64,000 nt of DNA from Earliella scabrosa. Its lineage: Eukaryota > Basidiomycota > Agaricomycetes > Polyporales > Polyporaceae. Of the stretch, positions 1 through 11,448 are shown in pieces. A program made the position numbers and the translations under genes. Each line of letters begins with the position of its first letter. Within the stretch, counting starts at the first letter, position 1. The stretch is from contig JABYQQ010000010.1 in NCBI GenBank assembly GCA_022605405.1, positions 1,612,001 to 1,676,000 on the forward strand. The letters are read 5' to 3'. The notes under the pieces are model-generated. The model did no database searches, was not told the origin of the DNA, and was given only the letters and a program-made list of their open reading frames with translations.

Positions 1-1666
1 AGGTCGAACGGGTTGCGTTGGGAGCCGTAGTAGTCGACGAGTGTGGGGATGAGGGCGCTGTCGAAAACATCTTGTATCCACTGAGGAAGGCTCTTGGAGG
101 AGAGGGAGACCTCCGCGGGGACTTCGCTCCGGGGAGTCCGCGTCTTCTTCTTCGCATCAGGGACTGCCGGTGGGGACTCGACGTACACGACCTTGACTGT
201 CTAGGGAAGAGTAATCAGCAAACGAGGCAGGGACATGAATCAGCGCGCATTTATGCCCCTACCTCGCGAGGTCGTCCCCGCTCGCGTGCTGCAATAACAT
301 CGCGTGAGATCGCAACGTCGTCGTCTTTCAGACCGCCAAGGTAAGACTCTTGCGGGGACGCAAAAGCAGCAAGAGAGAGCCTGGGTAATGCGTTGCCGGA
401 CGAAGATGCAGGCACCGTGGGATGCAAGGGAGACGGGGTCGGCGTGTCTGGCGTGGCAGGCGTGGCAGAGCGTTGAGACAGCGTGTCTACGCGCAGCGTG
501 CCAATTGAACGGGCCTCGGTCGGGGTTGGTGTTGATGCCGGCGTCGTGGGAGCGAGACTGGTGCCACGAGCGCGCAGAAGGTCACGGTATTTGGGGCGGA
601 ACGCCTCATACTGATCGGTATCCAGCCCGTAGGACTCAGCGGCTGGCCTGCAAATGTCACCGGTAGTCCGACTCAGTGACTCGCACACAGACCGATGATG
701 AGAAACTCACGTCTGGAGTAGGGCCTGCCGCGCAGCCTCCATGTGAGCATCAAGCATGGCGCGTTTTTCTTGCTTCCGTTCCGCGGGTGTTTTACGCTTC
801 TATAGATGCCGACGATGTCACGAGCAGTGAGAGTCGCTCTTGCGTGGCAATGATGTCAGCACGCACCTTCTTCGCGGGTTTGCGGACCTCGACCACTTCC
901 TCATGCACCGACTCTTCCTCTCCATCTTCACCTTCGCCTCCTGACTCGCTGAACTCCTTTTCTTCGTCCTTGTACTCACTACCCGAACATGAGCTGCGTT
1001 CGGAAGGAGTGGCCTCGGGTTCTTGGGTGCGACTTGCCGAGGCGAACGCGCGATAGCCGCGCGCTGTTCGCGCCTTCCGCGCTTCAGCGTCGGCGGCTTC
1101 CTCAGCTTCTCGGGCGAGCTCCAGGGCGGCAAGGTGGTTAATGCCCGCCATAACCTTGTCAGCGGCAGCCTCTTTGGAAGCCTTCTTGTGGACAGTCTCT
1201 GCCTTCTTGCGTGCGCGTTCTGCAGCTTGGGCTTGTCTCTTGTCGCGCTCCTCTCTCCAGTTGCGGCCCAGGTCCAGCGCAGGATGACGGTCTCGGTTTG
1301 AGGCACGGGTCTCGTAGCGACGAGCCTCCTCCGGGAAAGGTGGGTCCCCAGCGGGAGGTTCGTCCTCCATGATTGTCCCCGGAGTTTGTTGCACGACTTC
1401 GCCAGCCAACGAACCAGCTAGTGAACGAGGTGAGTGAACAGTATTTCCAGCAACGAGAAGGGTGGCGAGAAAGAGTGCTGACCGGACGTGTGGAGACCCC
1501 ACTTCCGGTCAGCACGTCACTCGCTGGCCCCTCCAAGAAATGCGCAGGAATCCCGGCTCGACGTCTAGATGAAAGACTTACTGGCAAGAGGGGGGTGTTC
1601 GCCGTCCCCTTCAGTCGAGGTGACGGTGTCGGCGCGATTGCGCTTGCGTCGCCTGCCACCAGCCAT
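1..1666 (-). CDS. Plavaka-linked partner gene, 3' end beyond window
   Basis: Spliced gene read from ATG at 1666; exons 1582-1666, 867-1417, 711-799, 263-647 and 200 to the left edge, about 436 residues visible, all junction phases agreeing (donors such as GTAAGT, GTGCGT, GTGAGT; acceptors CTAG, TATAG, GCAG). The product starts with a basic stretch (MAGGRRRKRNR), continues with a long charged Ala/Glu/Arg-rich region likely to be coiled coil, an acidic Ser/Glu patch, a Pro/Thr/Ser-rich linker, then a more ordered part with LPQWIQDVF and IPTLVDYYGS. It is transcribed divergently from the Plavaka transposase with only 166 bp between the two starts, so they probably share a promoter. I recall similar C-terminal segments in agaricomycete genes near transposons, but cannot name the family. 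Function unknown. Confidence 0.6.
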
Positions 1667-1832
1667 GGTAGAGGGGAGTGGATGGCGGGGAGAGGAAGCA
1701 TCGGTTTTTGCCGCCCGGGACCCTGACAAACCTTAAGTTTGTTTCGCGCTTAAGTCCGTCGCCCCCTCTCCTCCCACATCTCTATCCCTTTCTCCTCTCA
1801 TCGCCGCTGCATCGCATCTCATCGAATTCAGA

Positions 1833-4800
1833 ATGGCATGCCGCTGCAACCTGTGTTCTCTGAGTTTCCCCACAGATAGCGCATACGCCGATCATAACGT
1901 CGACGTTCATCGATTCCCGAAGACTGCGCCGCCCCCGTCCAACGTGAACTACCACCCTTTCATCGATGGTACGTTCTCCCTGTACTCATTGACGGCATTT
2001 CTCAAACTCACCGTGACCGACGTCGCAGCGCGCCCCTGCAATCTCGAAGGGGAGTACCTGCCCCCTGGTACGCCTCCGCCGCCCCGAGAGAACGCGCCCG
2101 ATTGGTGGCCCTTCAAGAACCGTCCCCATTTCCGGATGGCGGAGTGGAACTTCGAGAAGGTGCAAACCTCGCAAGGCGACGTTGACGAGCTCCTTCGCAA
2201 TCTCGCCGCGCAGAAGGCCCTTGAGACGGGGGATCCAAGTGCTACCACCATGTACAAGAACGCCCAGGAGATGCTCGACACCATCGATGCGATCCCATAC
2301 GGCGATGTCGCCTGGACAACCTTCCACATCAAGTACACAGGCCCAGTGACGCCAAACACGCCTGCCTGGAAGCTCAAGACTTATGAAATCCACACGCGAA
2401 ACCCCCTCGAAGTTGCCGAACATATCGCTGGGTGTGCCGACTTCATCAATGGCTGGGACTACACCCCCTTCGAGGAGACGACTGCGGAGGACTGCCAGAG
2501 GTTCTCAAACCTCATGTCAGGTACTTGGGCCTGGAAGAAAGCCGTGAGTACTCCTTCCTCATCTGTTGCCCGCCGGTGTCCCTCTCTGTAGTGGTGGGCA
2601 GCGACCAGTGACGGACGTATGAATCCTCCCTGTGTCTCACAGCACCGTGTCTCATGGTCGCTTGCTTACTCACCTCGGTATACGGACAGGATCTCCTGTC
2701 CACGAACGCTGCGTATCACGGCACGATGCTCACGCCGGTCATTATCGGTGCTGACAAGACGACTGTGTCCGTCGCCACGGGCCATCAAGAATTCCATCCG
2801 GTGTACATGTCACTTGGGAACCTCAGCAATGACATGCGTCGCGCCCACCGCGACAGTGTCGTTCCCCTCGCATTCCTCGCCATTCCGAAGTGTGAGTAGA
2901 CACTGTTACGCCCTGCCATGTTAGTATTTACACATACGTACAATGTGATCTATAGACGGCCGCGAGAAAGCGACCGATGAATACCGTGTTTTCGTCAAGC
3001 AACTCTACCACACGGCCCTCGCCCAGATCCTGAGTCCGCTGCGTCCAGCGATGACAAATCCGCATGTCATGAGATGTCCTGATGGACATTATCGTCGTGC
3101 GCTGTTCGAACTGGGTCCGGTGATCGCGGATTATCCAGAGCAGGTGTGCCTCGCTGGGATCGTCTCGGGATGGTGCCCGAAGTGAGTCTACGCATTCGAG
3201 CGTCACGCCGTTCAAGTATCTTGCTGACTTATCATGACACCACATAGATGTCGAGCTCGGCCACATGAGTTAGCCACAGGCGGGCGCCCTCGCTTCCGAG
3301 CATGGTCTGAAGGCGCGCAGGAAACATTCAGCCCTGCGGTACTCTGGGATGTCTACGGCATCAACGGCGATGTCACTGTGCGTATCAGATCTACCGGCTC
3401 GCTGCTACACACTCACCTACAACCCCGTAGCCCTTCACAGCGCACTTTCCTCGGGCCGACATACATGAATTGTTGACGCCTGATTTGCTGCACCAACTCA
3501 TCAAAGGTACCTTCAAGGATCATCTCGTCGCGTGGGTCAATGAATACATCAAGCTTACCGCCCCAACGGAGGCAGAAGCCGTGCGTATCATCGACGAAAT
3601 AGATCGACGGTTCGTCTAGTCTACATGCCTTCCAGGATCTGTCTCACGTTTGCCCTACAGGCTCTACATCGCTCCGCCGTTCCCTGGCCTTCGACGTTTC
3701 CCTCATGGCCGCAATTTCTCCCAATGGACCGGTGACGACTCCAAAGCTCTCATGAAGGTACATTTTATCTGGCATTCGATTCCTTTGTCCACATGCTGAT
3801 CGACCCATTCCAGATCTATCTCGCCGCCATCGCCGGAGTGGTGCCTGCCAGAATGGTGCAATGCATCGCCGCCTTCCTTGATTTTTGCTATCTAGCCCGG
3901 CGCTCGGAACACGACACTATCTCCCTCGCCTCCATGTCAGGAGCGCTGGCCCAGTTTCACGCACTGCGCGTCATCTTCATCGAGACAGGAGTATGCCCTG
4001 ACGGGTTTGGCCAGCCCCGCCAGCACTCACTCATCCACTACGCCGAGTCGATCCAGAAGTTCGGATCTCCCAACGGGCTATGCTCTTCCATAACGGAATC
4101 GAAGCACATCGATGCCGTGAAGCGGACATGGCGACGCTCAAACCGGAACAACCCCATCGGACAGATGCTTCGCTCTCTCACGCGCCTCAGCAAGATGGCG
4201 GCCGCGCGTGTTGAGTTCGGCTTGCGTGGAATGCTTCACGGCGACGTGCACACAGCAGCCCGTCAAGAACTCGGGGATCCAGAAGTTGAAGACGTTCAGA
4301 CACAGCGCGAAGAAGCGTTTCGTCAGACCTATCAAGACGCCCAGGCCGCGATGGATGCCCAACCAAACATCTGCCTCGGCGAACGTCAAGGTGAGTAGTA
4401 CTTACGGCATTGCTTTGCATCTCCCTCAACGTCAGCTCACTCGATACTCAGTCTACTCTCGTATCGATCTCCTGGCTCTTGAGCTCGATGTTCCCGACCT
4501 TCATACCCTCATCCGACGCTTTCTGCAGACACGAATCTACCCCGATATCGATCCCAACGTAGTGCCGACTTTCGATCTCCCTGAGATATCCAGCAAAGCC
4601 CAGATTGGAATCCACCTTAGTGCATCCGTGACGTTCTGCGCTCCTAGCGAGCTCGCTGGTCCGCATGGGATGCACCGCGAAATCATACGATGCAACCCTC
4701 GGTGGTACAAAACCACTCGACGCTTCGACACTGTCCTCATCCTCGCAGACCCTGACGCTCATGGAATGCGGCGATATCGTGTTGCACGACTACGGCAATT

Positions 4801-5101
4801 GGTGTCGATCATGCATGAGGACATCCTCCATCAGGTCGCCATCGTCCATCAGTATGTATACGAAGGTGCCGAACCTGACGGATTGACGGCAATGTGGGTC
4901 GTCAAGCCCGAGACCGTCAATGAGCGCTGGGTCACAGGTATTGTACCGCTGACCGCAATTGCTCGAGCGTGTCACCTCATGCCGGTGTTGGGCCGTACGT
5001 CTGTTCCTGTATGGTTTGACTATTCCGATACCCTTGACTGGTTTGACAAGTACTACGTCAATCATTACATAGATTATCACGCTCACGAGACTCTAATGTA
5101 A
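1833..5101 (+). CDS. Plavaka-family DNA transposase, intact
   Basis: Nine exons (1833-1968, 2029-2543, 2690-2891, 2956-3181, 3248-3377, 3431-3609, 3661-3757, 3814-4390, 4452-5101) sum to 2712 nt, an uninterrupted 903 aa product. An N-terminal C2H2 finger (CNLC, then H and H spaced C-x2-C-x12-H-x4-H) is followed by the hallmark Plavaka blocks: LPPGTPPPP and DWWPF; VIIGADKTTVSVATG; MRRAHRDSVVPLAFLAIPK; CPDGHYRRALFELGPVIADY; WCPKC; PRADIHELLTPDLLHQLIKG; QWTGDDSKALMK; CYLARR, PRQHSLIHY and FGSPNGLCSSITESKHI. The Asp of GADK, the Asp of PRAD and the Glu of TESK are candidate catalytic acids (inference). The product would cut and paste the element in the nucleus. No frameshift or internal stop is seen, so the element may be recently active. 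The terminal inverted repeats could not be defined because the left end lies outside. Confidence 0.9.
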
Positions 5102-6549
5102 TCTGTCTTGCCTAGAATGAATGACTCCGAGTCCGGACTTAATGGCCTTACGAACCCTTATGATCATTGCGCTGATTACGCCCATTAACAAGATTTTGTA
5201 ATCGAAATAAGTGACATAAGCAATTCGGCGAACTCCTGATGTTCCGACCGCGGGGACAGGCGCTTACCGGACGGACACATGCGGGCGGAGTTCGAAACGC
5301 GCGACGTCATCATGTCTCTCCTCGCTTTCCTCTCTTGCTCTCGCTGCCTCTCCTTCGTTTTCCTCTCATGTCCAGCTGTCCAGCCGCCTCCCTCAAGCCT
5401 CCTGGTCGCCATCGGCTCCGTACGTACCCGCTCCCGCTTCCCAGGAGACCCGTCCTCAGGCCTCAGCTCTGCCTCAAGTCTCAAGATCACGACTGCCAGA
5501 CCCTACCTCGAGGACCCCCACCGCAGGCACCTGTTGTCCACCATGGCCGAGCTCTTCTGCCTCCCTGAGGCCTAATGGCACTGCATTCTGCCAGAATGGT
5601 GCAGCCGGAATGGGTGTTGCGGTACGCGTCTGCCCGCCTCCTTCGTCCGCCTCGACTCTGCTTTGCTTTCCTTCTCCACGCTATCGTCCGTCCGCCCTCG
5701 GTTCTGACTTCTTGTTTTCCGCCCGCTTACTGCCCGCCCTCTCACTTCTTCACTTGCCTTCTCGCCCGCCTTTGCTCGTCTCCGCCCACCTCGTCTGCTC
5801 GTCTCCGCCCTCCTCGTCTGCCCGTCTCCTCCTCCATCTACCTCCTCGTCTCCGCCCTTCTCTTCTCCGCCCTCGTGCTCATCTGCCCACCTCCGCGCGC
5901 TGTCTCGTCTGCTTGCCCCCGGGTCCTCCGTCGGCCCTCTCGTCATCGACCCGTTCTTGTCCGCCTGCAAGCTCTCGTACCTGCTGCCCGCCCTCTCGTC
6001 GTCAGCCCGTCCTCTCATTGTCAGCCCGCCCTCTTGTCGTCAACCCCCTCTCCTCTGGCCGCTCTCTTGTCATCCCGCCCACGTCCTTGTCTACTGTATC
6101 TGTATTGTAAATAGATGTCATAATATATCTATTTGGACGATCACTTGTTCCATGTGTGATGAGATAGTAATTAGTACTAGCATTACAGTAGGGCATAGGG
6201 GAATGCATAGGCGACCTTATAGCTGGAAGATATAGAGGTCTGATAATTCACTGCTCGACACGATCACGTGGTGAAGTAACTTGAATCGGATGGCGGTGAC
6301 GCGTGGACGCGCCGACGCGTCGGATCCTCGCGATGGGGTTTCTATCCAATGTGCGAATATATATATAGCGAGCCACGGCGTATGTACTGCACTCGTACAT
6401 AGTAGGGCGTCGAACAAGAACATCATCGCGACATCAGACATCGCAACGAAAGTCGCGAGGGAATCAAGATAGTACATCCAATGCTCACGTGGATGTATGG
6501 TCAGAGCGTCAGGACTCCTGTATAGATTCATCGGCAGTTGATCTGAGCC
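5102..6549. other. Gene-poor region with C/T-rich low-complexity tract
   Basis: No gene with fungal splice structure or recognisable protein was found. From about 5600 to 6080 the plus strand is almost pure C/T/G with imperfect tandem repeats around CTCGTCTCCGCCC and GCCCTCTCGTCGTCAG; the long reading frames there have a low-complexity Ser/Pro/Leu/Arg composition and are composition artefacts. The Plavaka right end may lie here. Confidence 0.5.
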
Positions 6550-7568
6550 TCATGATGGAACAATTGCGCCGGAATCACAAGCCAGAGCATGAAGATTGGC
6601 CAGGATGCTCGCAATGTTCAACTCGTGCACCCGCTTCGGCCGGGGCATTCTCACCTCTAATAAGCCTTGGGGGATTTCGGGCGGTACGAAATCGCGTTCC
6701 AACTCGACATAGCCCCTCGTCTCGACACTGTGTTCATCCCCGTGAAGCTCCGTCGGGAACGCATCATTGAGGTACGCGCTGCCTTCGGAGTAGCGCGGCG
6801 TGTGCCAGTATTGATACTGGCCTTGAACGGTGTAGGAGTAGTCGATGCCAAGCCAGCAAGATCTGTCACCAGGGACCCCGATCACAGAGTGGTCTCTGGA
6901 GAGAATCCCGGGAATTGGGTTCATGTATTCTCCAACTCTGGGGTAGATCGTGGAATGAAAGGGAGCGATCATGCTCGGGTTGAACTGGTGGGCTAGATGT
7001 GACATAGAAATGAGCCTGAGAGACGGCCTGCCACCGTCAACGACTCACCGTACGGGTCTAATGAACATGGGTTTTGAGGAGGCACTTGCGCGAGCTCAGG
7101 GAGATCGTGGGGGAGCTGAGAGATAGCCCACGGATCATAGGGCGAGAGAGTCTGTACGTCGTCGAGGTAAAAGGGTTCAGTGAGTACCGGGAGCGTGTCG
7201 TCGGGTCCAACCCAGCCCCAACATGACGAGACCGCGGATGGGACGTCGGTTCGTCGACACTTGACCGCTGGCTGATCAGTGTCGTCAGGGGTGTGTGTAT
7301 CGGACTCGCGACGTCGCTTCTCCGATGACTCCTGCGGACGTTGGATGCATCACGGGAAAGGTAGAGGACGGGACAGAGGGTGATTACATACAATGATGAC
7401 GACGATCGCATCCTTCTGACTCGCTGGCAATACGGGCGTCCCAGTAGCCTTAGGGCCCGTGCTGGCAACGATTGATTCGGACGAACTCGTCTCGGGCATT
7501 GTCTTGATAATCTCGAATGGACTTCCGGGTGGCACAGGATGCTCTTGCGGGTCGGCGAGAAGGGCCCG
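6550..7568 (-). CDS. Unrecognised spliced gene (5' end not resolved)
   Basis: Three minus-strand exons join in phase: one ending at 7392 (donor GTATGT), then 7049-7331 (acceptor CCGCAG, donor GTGAGT), then 6550-6992 (acceptor CATCTAG) to a TAA stop, giving at least 300 residues. The first part is Ser/Thr/Pro-rich; exon 2 has a basic EKRRRES run and then an acidic Pro/Leu-rich stretch (FYLDDVQTLSPYDPW); the last exon is rich in Tyr, Pro and Gly and looks folded. I do not recognise the family; the mix of basic patch and acidic tail is compatible with a nuclear regulator but that is speculation. A further exon between 7700 and 7900 (containing LNLHNQYGRFERN) may belong to it but the junction could not be fixed. 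Confidence 0.4.
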
Positions 7569-7599
7569 GGGTCAGGATGTCGTGGAAGTAAGCTCAGAA

Positions 7600-9240
7600 C
7601 AGGTCTGATACTGCTCACTAGAGTCGAGCTCCTCGCGCGGCGTATGATGAGAGAGTCGTCGTGGATGTGGGCAGGGGACCGAGCGCCTGAGGCTGAGAGA
7701 GAGACGGTTGTTGTCGATGAGTATCCACGGCACTGCAAAGCTTGCGGGGCAGGAAACGTCGCATCTGAGAGTTCGTGACCTTTCGCGAAGTTCTCGGGCC
7801 ATGGGGGCTACCCGCTCGGACTTCTCCAATGTATCAGCGGATGAACTATTGCGCTCGAAACGTCCGTACTGGTTGTGGAGATTGAGCATAGCAGCTACCC
7901 AGTATGGGGGACAACCCGGCAGCAGACTTCGGCAGGCCAATGATTGGCTTGCCCAGCGGTCCGGTTCTCGACTCAGACCCTGTCTGGCGCCTCAGGCGTC
8001 AAGCCTCGCTGTGAAAGAGTCAGTCAGTAGCCATATACGCATACCTTGTCTAACCGAGCGCGCTTCTGATGCATGTCCATATTTGATACGTCCGACGGGC
8101 GCCGTCAGCTGAATCGGTGACACTGTACTCAACGAGTCCACAACATGCGAATCCGCCTACATCGGAGGAATGAATGAGAGAACTAGGACAGTGCGCACCA
8201 TCGAGACACGATGGCGATTGGTCAGGTCTACGGAGGGTTCTGTTTTAGTACATTGTCTTTGAAGCTTCTATGCCACGGACTTCTATGTCACGGACCTGCT
8301 CAGGGTTGCGAACCAGCCGAGACTTCCATTCGCAGAATCCCGCGGACAGAGGATCGGCAGTTACGCCGATGGCATTGAATACGTAAATGCTGTCTGCAAG
8401 GATGCACGGAATCGACTTTCCGACCCGAGGTGCCAATCGTGCGCGTGATTGGTGGGGAGTCTTCGACCTTCGCATTCTATGATTTAAGAGGGGAGAGCTA
8501 CCGCTAAGCTGCCCAGGAAGACATACCCATGACGTGCGAATACGGTCCGTGCTTGAGGCGGCAGACTTGTGAACGAGGCAGATCTGGGGAATTCGAAGAA
8601 AGTTGACGTCGATTGCGCCGGCGAACTCCTCGACGCGCGCATGCATGCACTACAAACCCGATGACAGCAAACAGGAGGCGCGCACAGTGGAAGGAGCAGA
8701 AGAGAAGGTTGAGGCTTGTCCGGTCCGGAGTGGTCCGAGCTGCGCAGAGAGATGAACCAAAGACCGAACCGCCACAAGCCGAACCAATTGCCGGGATGGA
8801 GTCGAACTGACCTGCCCTATGAGCGCTTCAGCAGCCTCACCGGGGCCATTCGAACTTGAGATCGTCCAGTCCTGGTCCAGTCCTCATTCCTATCGCTCTC
8901 GCCATTTCCCAGCCGCCAGTATGCTTTCGGCGACAATTGTGTGCAAGCGGACCCCGTGCGTATTCTCTCTACTCGACTCGCCGTCGACTCACCTACTAAT
9001 CCGCAATCCGTCTGACTAGTAGGCAGAGGATCGGTCAGGACGTGTGCGGGTTGTGGACCGGGTCTTCCGACTGATGTTCCTGACTGAGTACGGTATGTAC
9101 TCAACTCCTCGCAAGCGTCACGTACGGCTCAGTACCGCGTGCTATAGCGATGACTCTTGAGCCGTCAACTCACCCACGCCCGCACGTCGCGATCGCCGGT
9201 GCTCATTTTTCTTGTGCTCTATATATTCTGCTCGTAGTTG
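7600..9240. other. Unassigned region
   Basis: Contains one possible upstream exon of the 6550-7568 gene (about 7740-7900, minus) and a 133-codon minus-strand frame at 8245-8646 without a recognised domain, a codon signal or a convincing splice partner. I could not support another gene. Confidence 0.3.
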
Positions 9241-9313
9241 ATTGATGACCACCTCCTCGCTCTCGCCCACGCCCTCGCCCCCGCACTCTTTCGCACACGT
9301 ACAGCAGCCTACG

Positions 9314-9403
9314 ATGCCTCAGGACTTTGTGCTCGCCCGTCTCCTGTCCAACAACGCCCAGTGGGATGAGGACATCCAGAAGTCCGAGCCCGGATTCTTC
9401 AGA
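9314..9403 (+). pseudogene. First-exon fragment of a beta-carbonic anhydrase
   Basis: The 30 residues from MPQDFVLARLLSNNAQW through DEDIQKSEPGFF match the characteristic N-terminus of fungal beta-carbonic anhydrases (LL-x-x-NAQW-x-x-D-x-x-x-x-P-x-FF). A TATA-like ATATATT lies at 9220-9226, about 90 bp upstream, and an in-frame ATG at 9245 could extend it. What should follow, the zinc-binding CADSR block and the HRNIAN block, is absent in the next kilobase on either strand. This is therefore a promoter-plus-first-exon piece left after truncation or capture, not a working enzyme. Confidence 0.5.
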
Positions 9404-10176
9404 GTGCGCCAGCCCTGTCCTCCTCCATCCCTCCCTGCCCCATGCTCCGATCGAGCTCTCTCGTGCCTGGCATAACCCCATGTGCCTGCCATAATGAAAT
9501 GTCCTGACGTACCGTCATGGATATTTTGTCTGTCCCGCGCGACGCGCTCCTCCCGGACAACCAGGGCCTCGGTGCGCCCTTTGAGTGCCTGAGCAACGCA
9601 GCACTAGCTAGGAAAGTGTCGACGAGACAGGAAATCTCGTACGAGACGACATTGTTTTCCACAGCCGTAACGGGATTGTCGGAAAAAAGTGTTCAACTGC
9701 CAAGATGGAAATTTCGGTTCACAGTCTGGTTGAAGTTTGTTACTGTATTTGAGGGAAAGTCACCTGATTGATTTCCGTGTCGAACATATGACTGGAATGT
9801 CCCACGGCTCGGCAGTTATTCTTCGACCCGCATTGTCCTGGAATTGTACCGAGAATTTTCCACGCGGGAAATTTTAACTGGGCCGGAATGCCGCTACTAG
9901 TAGTACAATTAGGGGAGCAGTCAACATTCACAACTGGGGACAATTCGGTCAAAAGTGTACGGAAAAGGTAAGCAAGTTGACCGGATCCCCCTCGGATTCT
10001 CCGAGCAGGTATATCTGACTATCCCTGTCGTGATCGATCGGAGGTTTATGCTGCTTCGAACCTTCACCTCCACCTCCACCTTCACCCTACCTCAACCACT
10101 CACTGAGATCGCAACACAAGCAGGTAGGCCACAGACGATGGCAACGGTAACATACATAGAACTTACGACACCATAG
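9404..10176. other. No gene seen
   Basis: Open frames here are short, lack recognisable motifs and do not splice onto the carbonic anhydrase fragment upstream. They are treated as non-coding. Confidence 0.4.
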
Positions 10177-10602
10177 ATGACCAGTCAAGCGGATCTTCAA
10201 GCACAGCGGTTGGAAGCTCAACGCCAGGCGGCCCAGCGACAGGCGGACTACCAGCAAGTTGTGCGCGTCGTCACATATGCCATCGAAGACCTCCCACACC
10301 TCCCAGACGAGTGGTTTGTCCACATGGACATTACAGGACGGCACACGATAGTCCGTAATGGGGAACAGTTCGCCTTCAATAGACAAGGCTTCTCGCAAGC
10401 CAATCCAAGTGTGATTGGTTTCGAGCTCTATGTTCCCCAAGCGTCGTCCCTACGACCTGCGAGAATCTCCTTGTGGATTGAAAATCCACACCAGAATGTC
10501 GCAGTCAATCGTCGGGCTACTCGTGGCGCACTTGAACGCATTATTGCGCGCGGTAACCTGAACATATCGACGTGCCAAGTCGATGCCACCCAGTACCAGT
10601 GA
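10177..10602 (+). CDS. Small orphan protein, family S, copy 1 (141 aa)
   Basis: Single-exon frame of 141 codons. An N-terminal Gln/Ala/Arg-rich helix is followed by a compact domain: VVTYAIEDLPHLPDEWFVHMD, a short hydrophobic stretch, then ISLWIENPHQN and VNRRATRGALERI. The same core occurs in the minus-strand genes at 18018 and 24725, with aligned DAWFVYDA, SLWI-x-NPxQDT and VNRRAT-x-GALERLL. This copy is the most diverged and has no kinase-like neighbour. I do not recognise the family; no catalytic motif, signal peptide or membrane segment is visible. Conservation between diverged copies argues that it is a real protein. Confidence 0.65.
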   Translation: MTSQADLQAQRLEAQRQAAQRQADYQQVVRVVTYAIEDLPHLPDEWFVHMDITGRHTIVRNGEQFAFNRQGFSQANPSVIGFELYVPQASSLRPARISLWIENPHQNVAVNRRATRGALERIIARGNLNISTCQVDATQYQ

Positions 10603-11448
10603 GCGCATCGTCCTGTGCCATGGTCAGGTACAGTCATTTCTGATGTTTGCATACCCCGTTGCTCATGCATCTGCGTTCCATTAGTTATGATGCACGAGGA
10701 AACGTTCAGGAGCTCAGATGGAGTTCCTCTACCACTCTGAACCATAGACAGAGGTTTGCTGTGTTGCTGGCGACATGTACGTGTGAGTGTCGCATTCGGA
10801 AAGGTGTCATGTCCATATGTAATATACTGTCCACGACCGATTGCCGAGCCCGTCTTGAATACTCCGTTTCCTGAAGCATATGTGCCGCGTCTACTCCGAG
10901 CGTTGCATTAGAGTTGTGCCATATGCGTCCCCGCCGCTCGTGCGCGTAGCGATGTGCATGTCAGTATGACCCACTGGATGCAGTCGACTGCGACGGTGAG
11001 GTGACTGTCTAGAATCTTTACGTGGAATGAAACGCACTGTCCGGAGATCATGCTCCACCAGAAAACCAGGGCCATAACCACGCCGAGATAACATCGCACT
11101 GCACAAGTGCGGGCCAGTGATGGGAAATCGAGGGAGGCCCGAGGGACGCAAGATCATGAATATCATTCAGTAGGTGTGCAGGTCTATGATCGTGGATGTG
11201 AGTAGTACTAGCGATGCGAAGAAGGGTCTAAAGCTAGCTGCCAGTGTCGGGTGCTATTGGATACAGCAGTGGAGAATGGTCAGAAACGTGTCTATAGGGT
11301 GCAAGTCCGAGCTAGCAATGACGTATAACTATGGAGGATGAGCGTGAAAAACCAAGCATTACCGATGGAATCGAAAGCGCGAGAGCCAAAAGGAATAACT
11401 TATGAACAACCTTCGAAAGCCCCGCCAGAGGGCGGAAAGGCCGGAGCT
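10603..11448. other. No gene seen
   Basis: Intergenic space between the small orphan gene and the 3' end of the MFS transporter. No supported coding frame; the part near 11448 is presumably transporter 3' UTR. Confidence 0.4.

Noticed and set aside
5572..6114. Overlapping long frames on both strands
   Set aside because: Caused by the C/T-rich repeat tract; the composition is of repeated Ser/Pro/Leu/Arg only.
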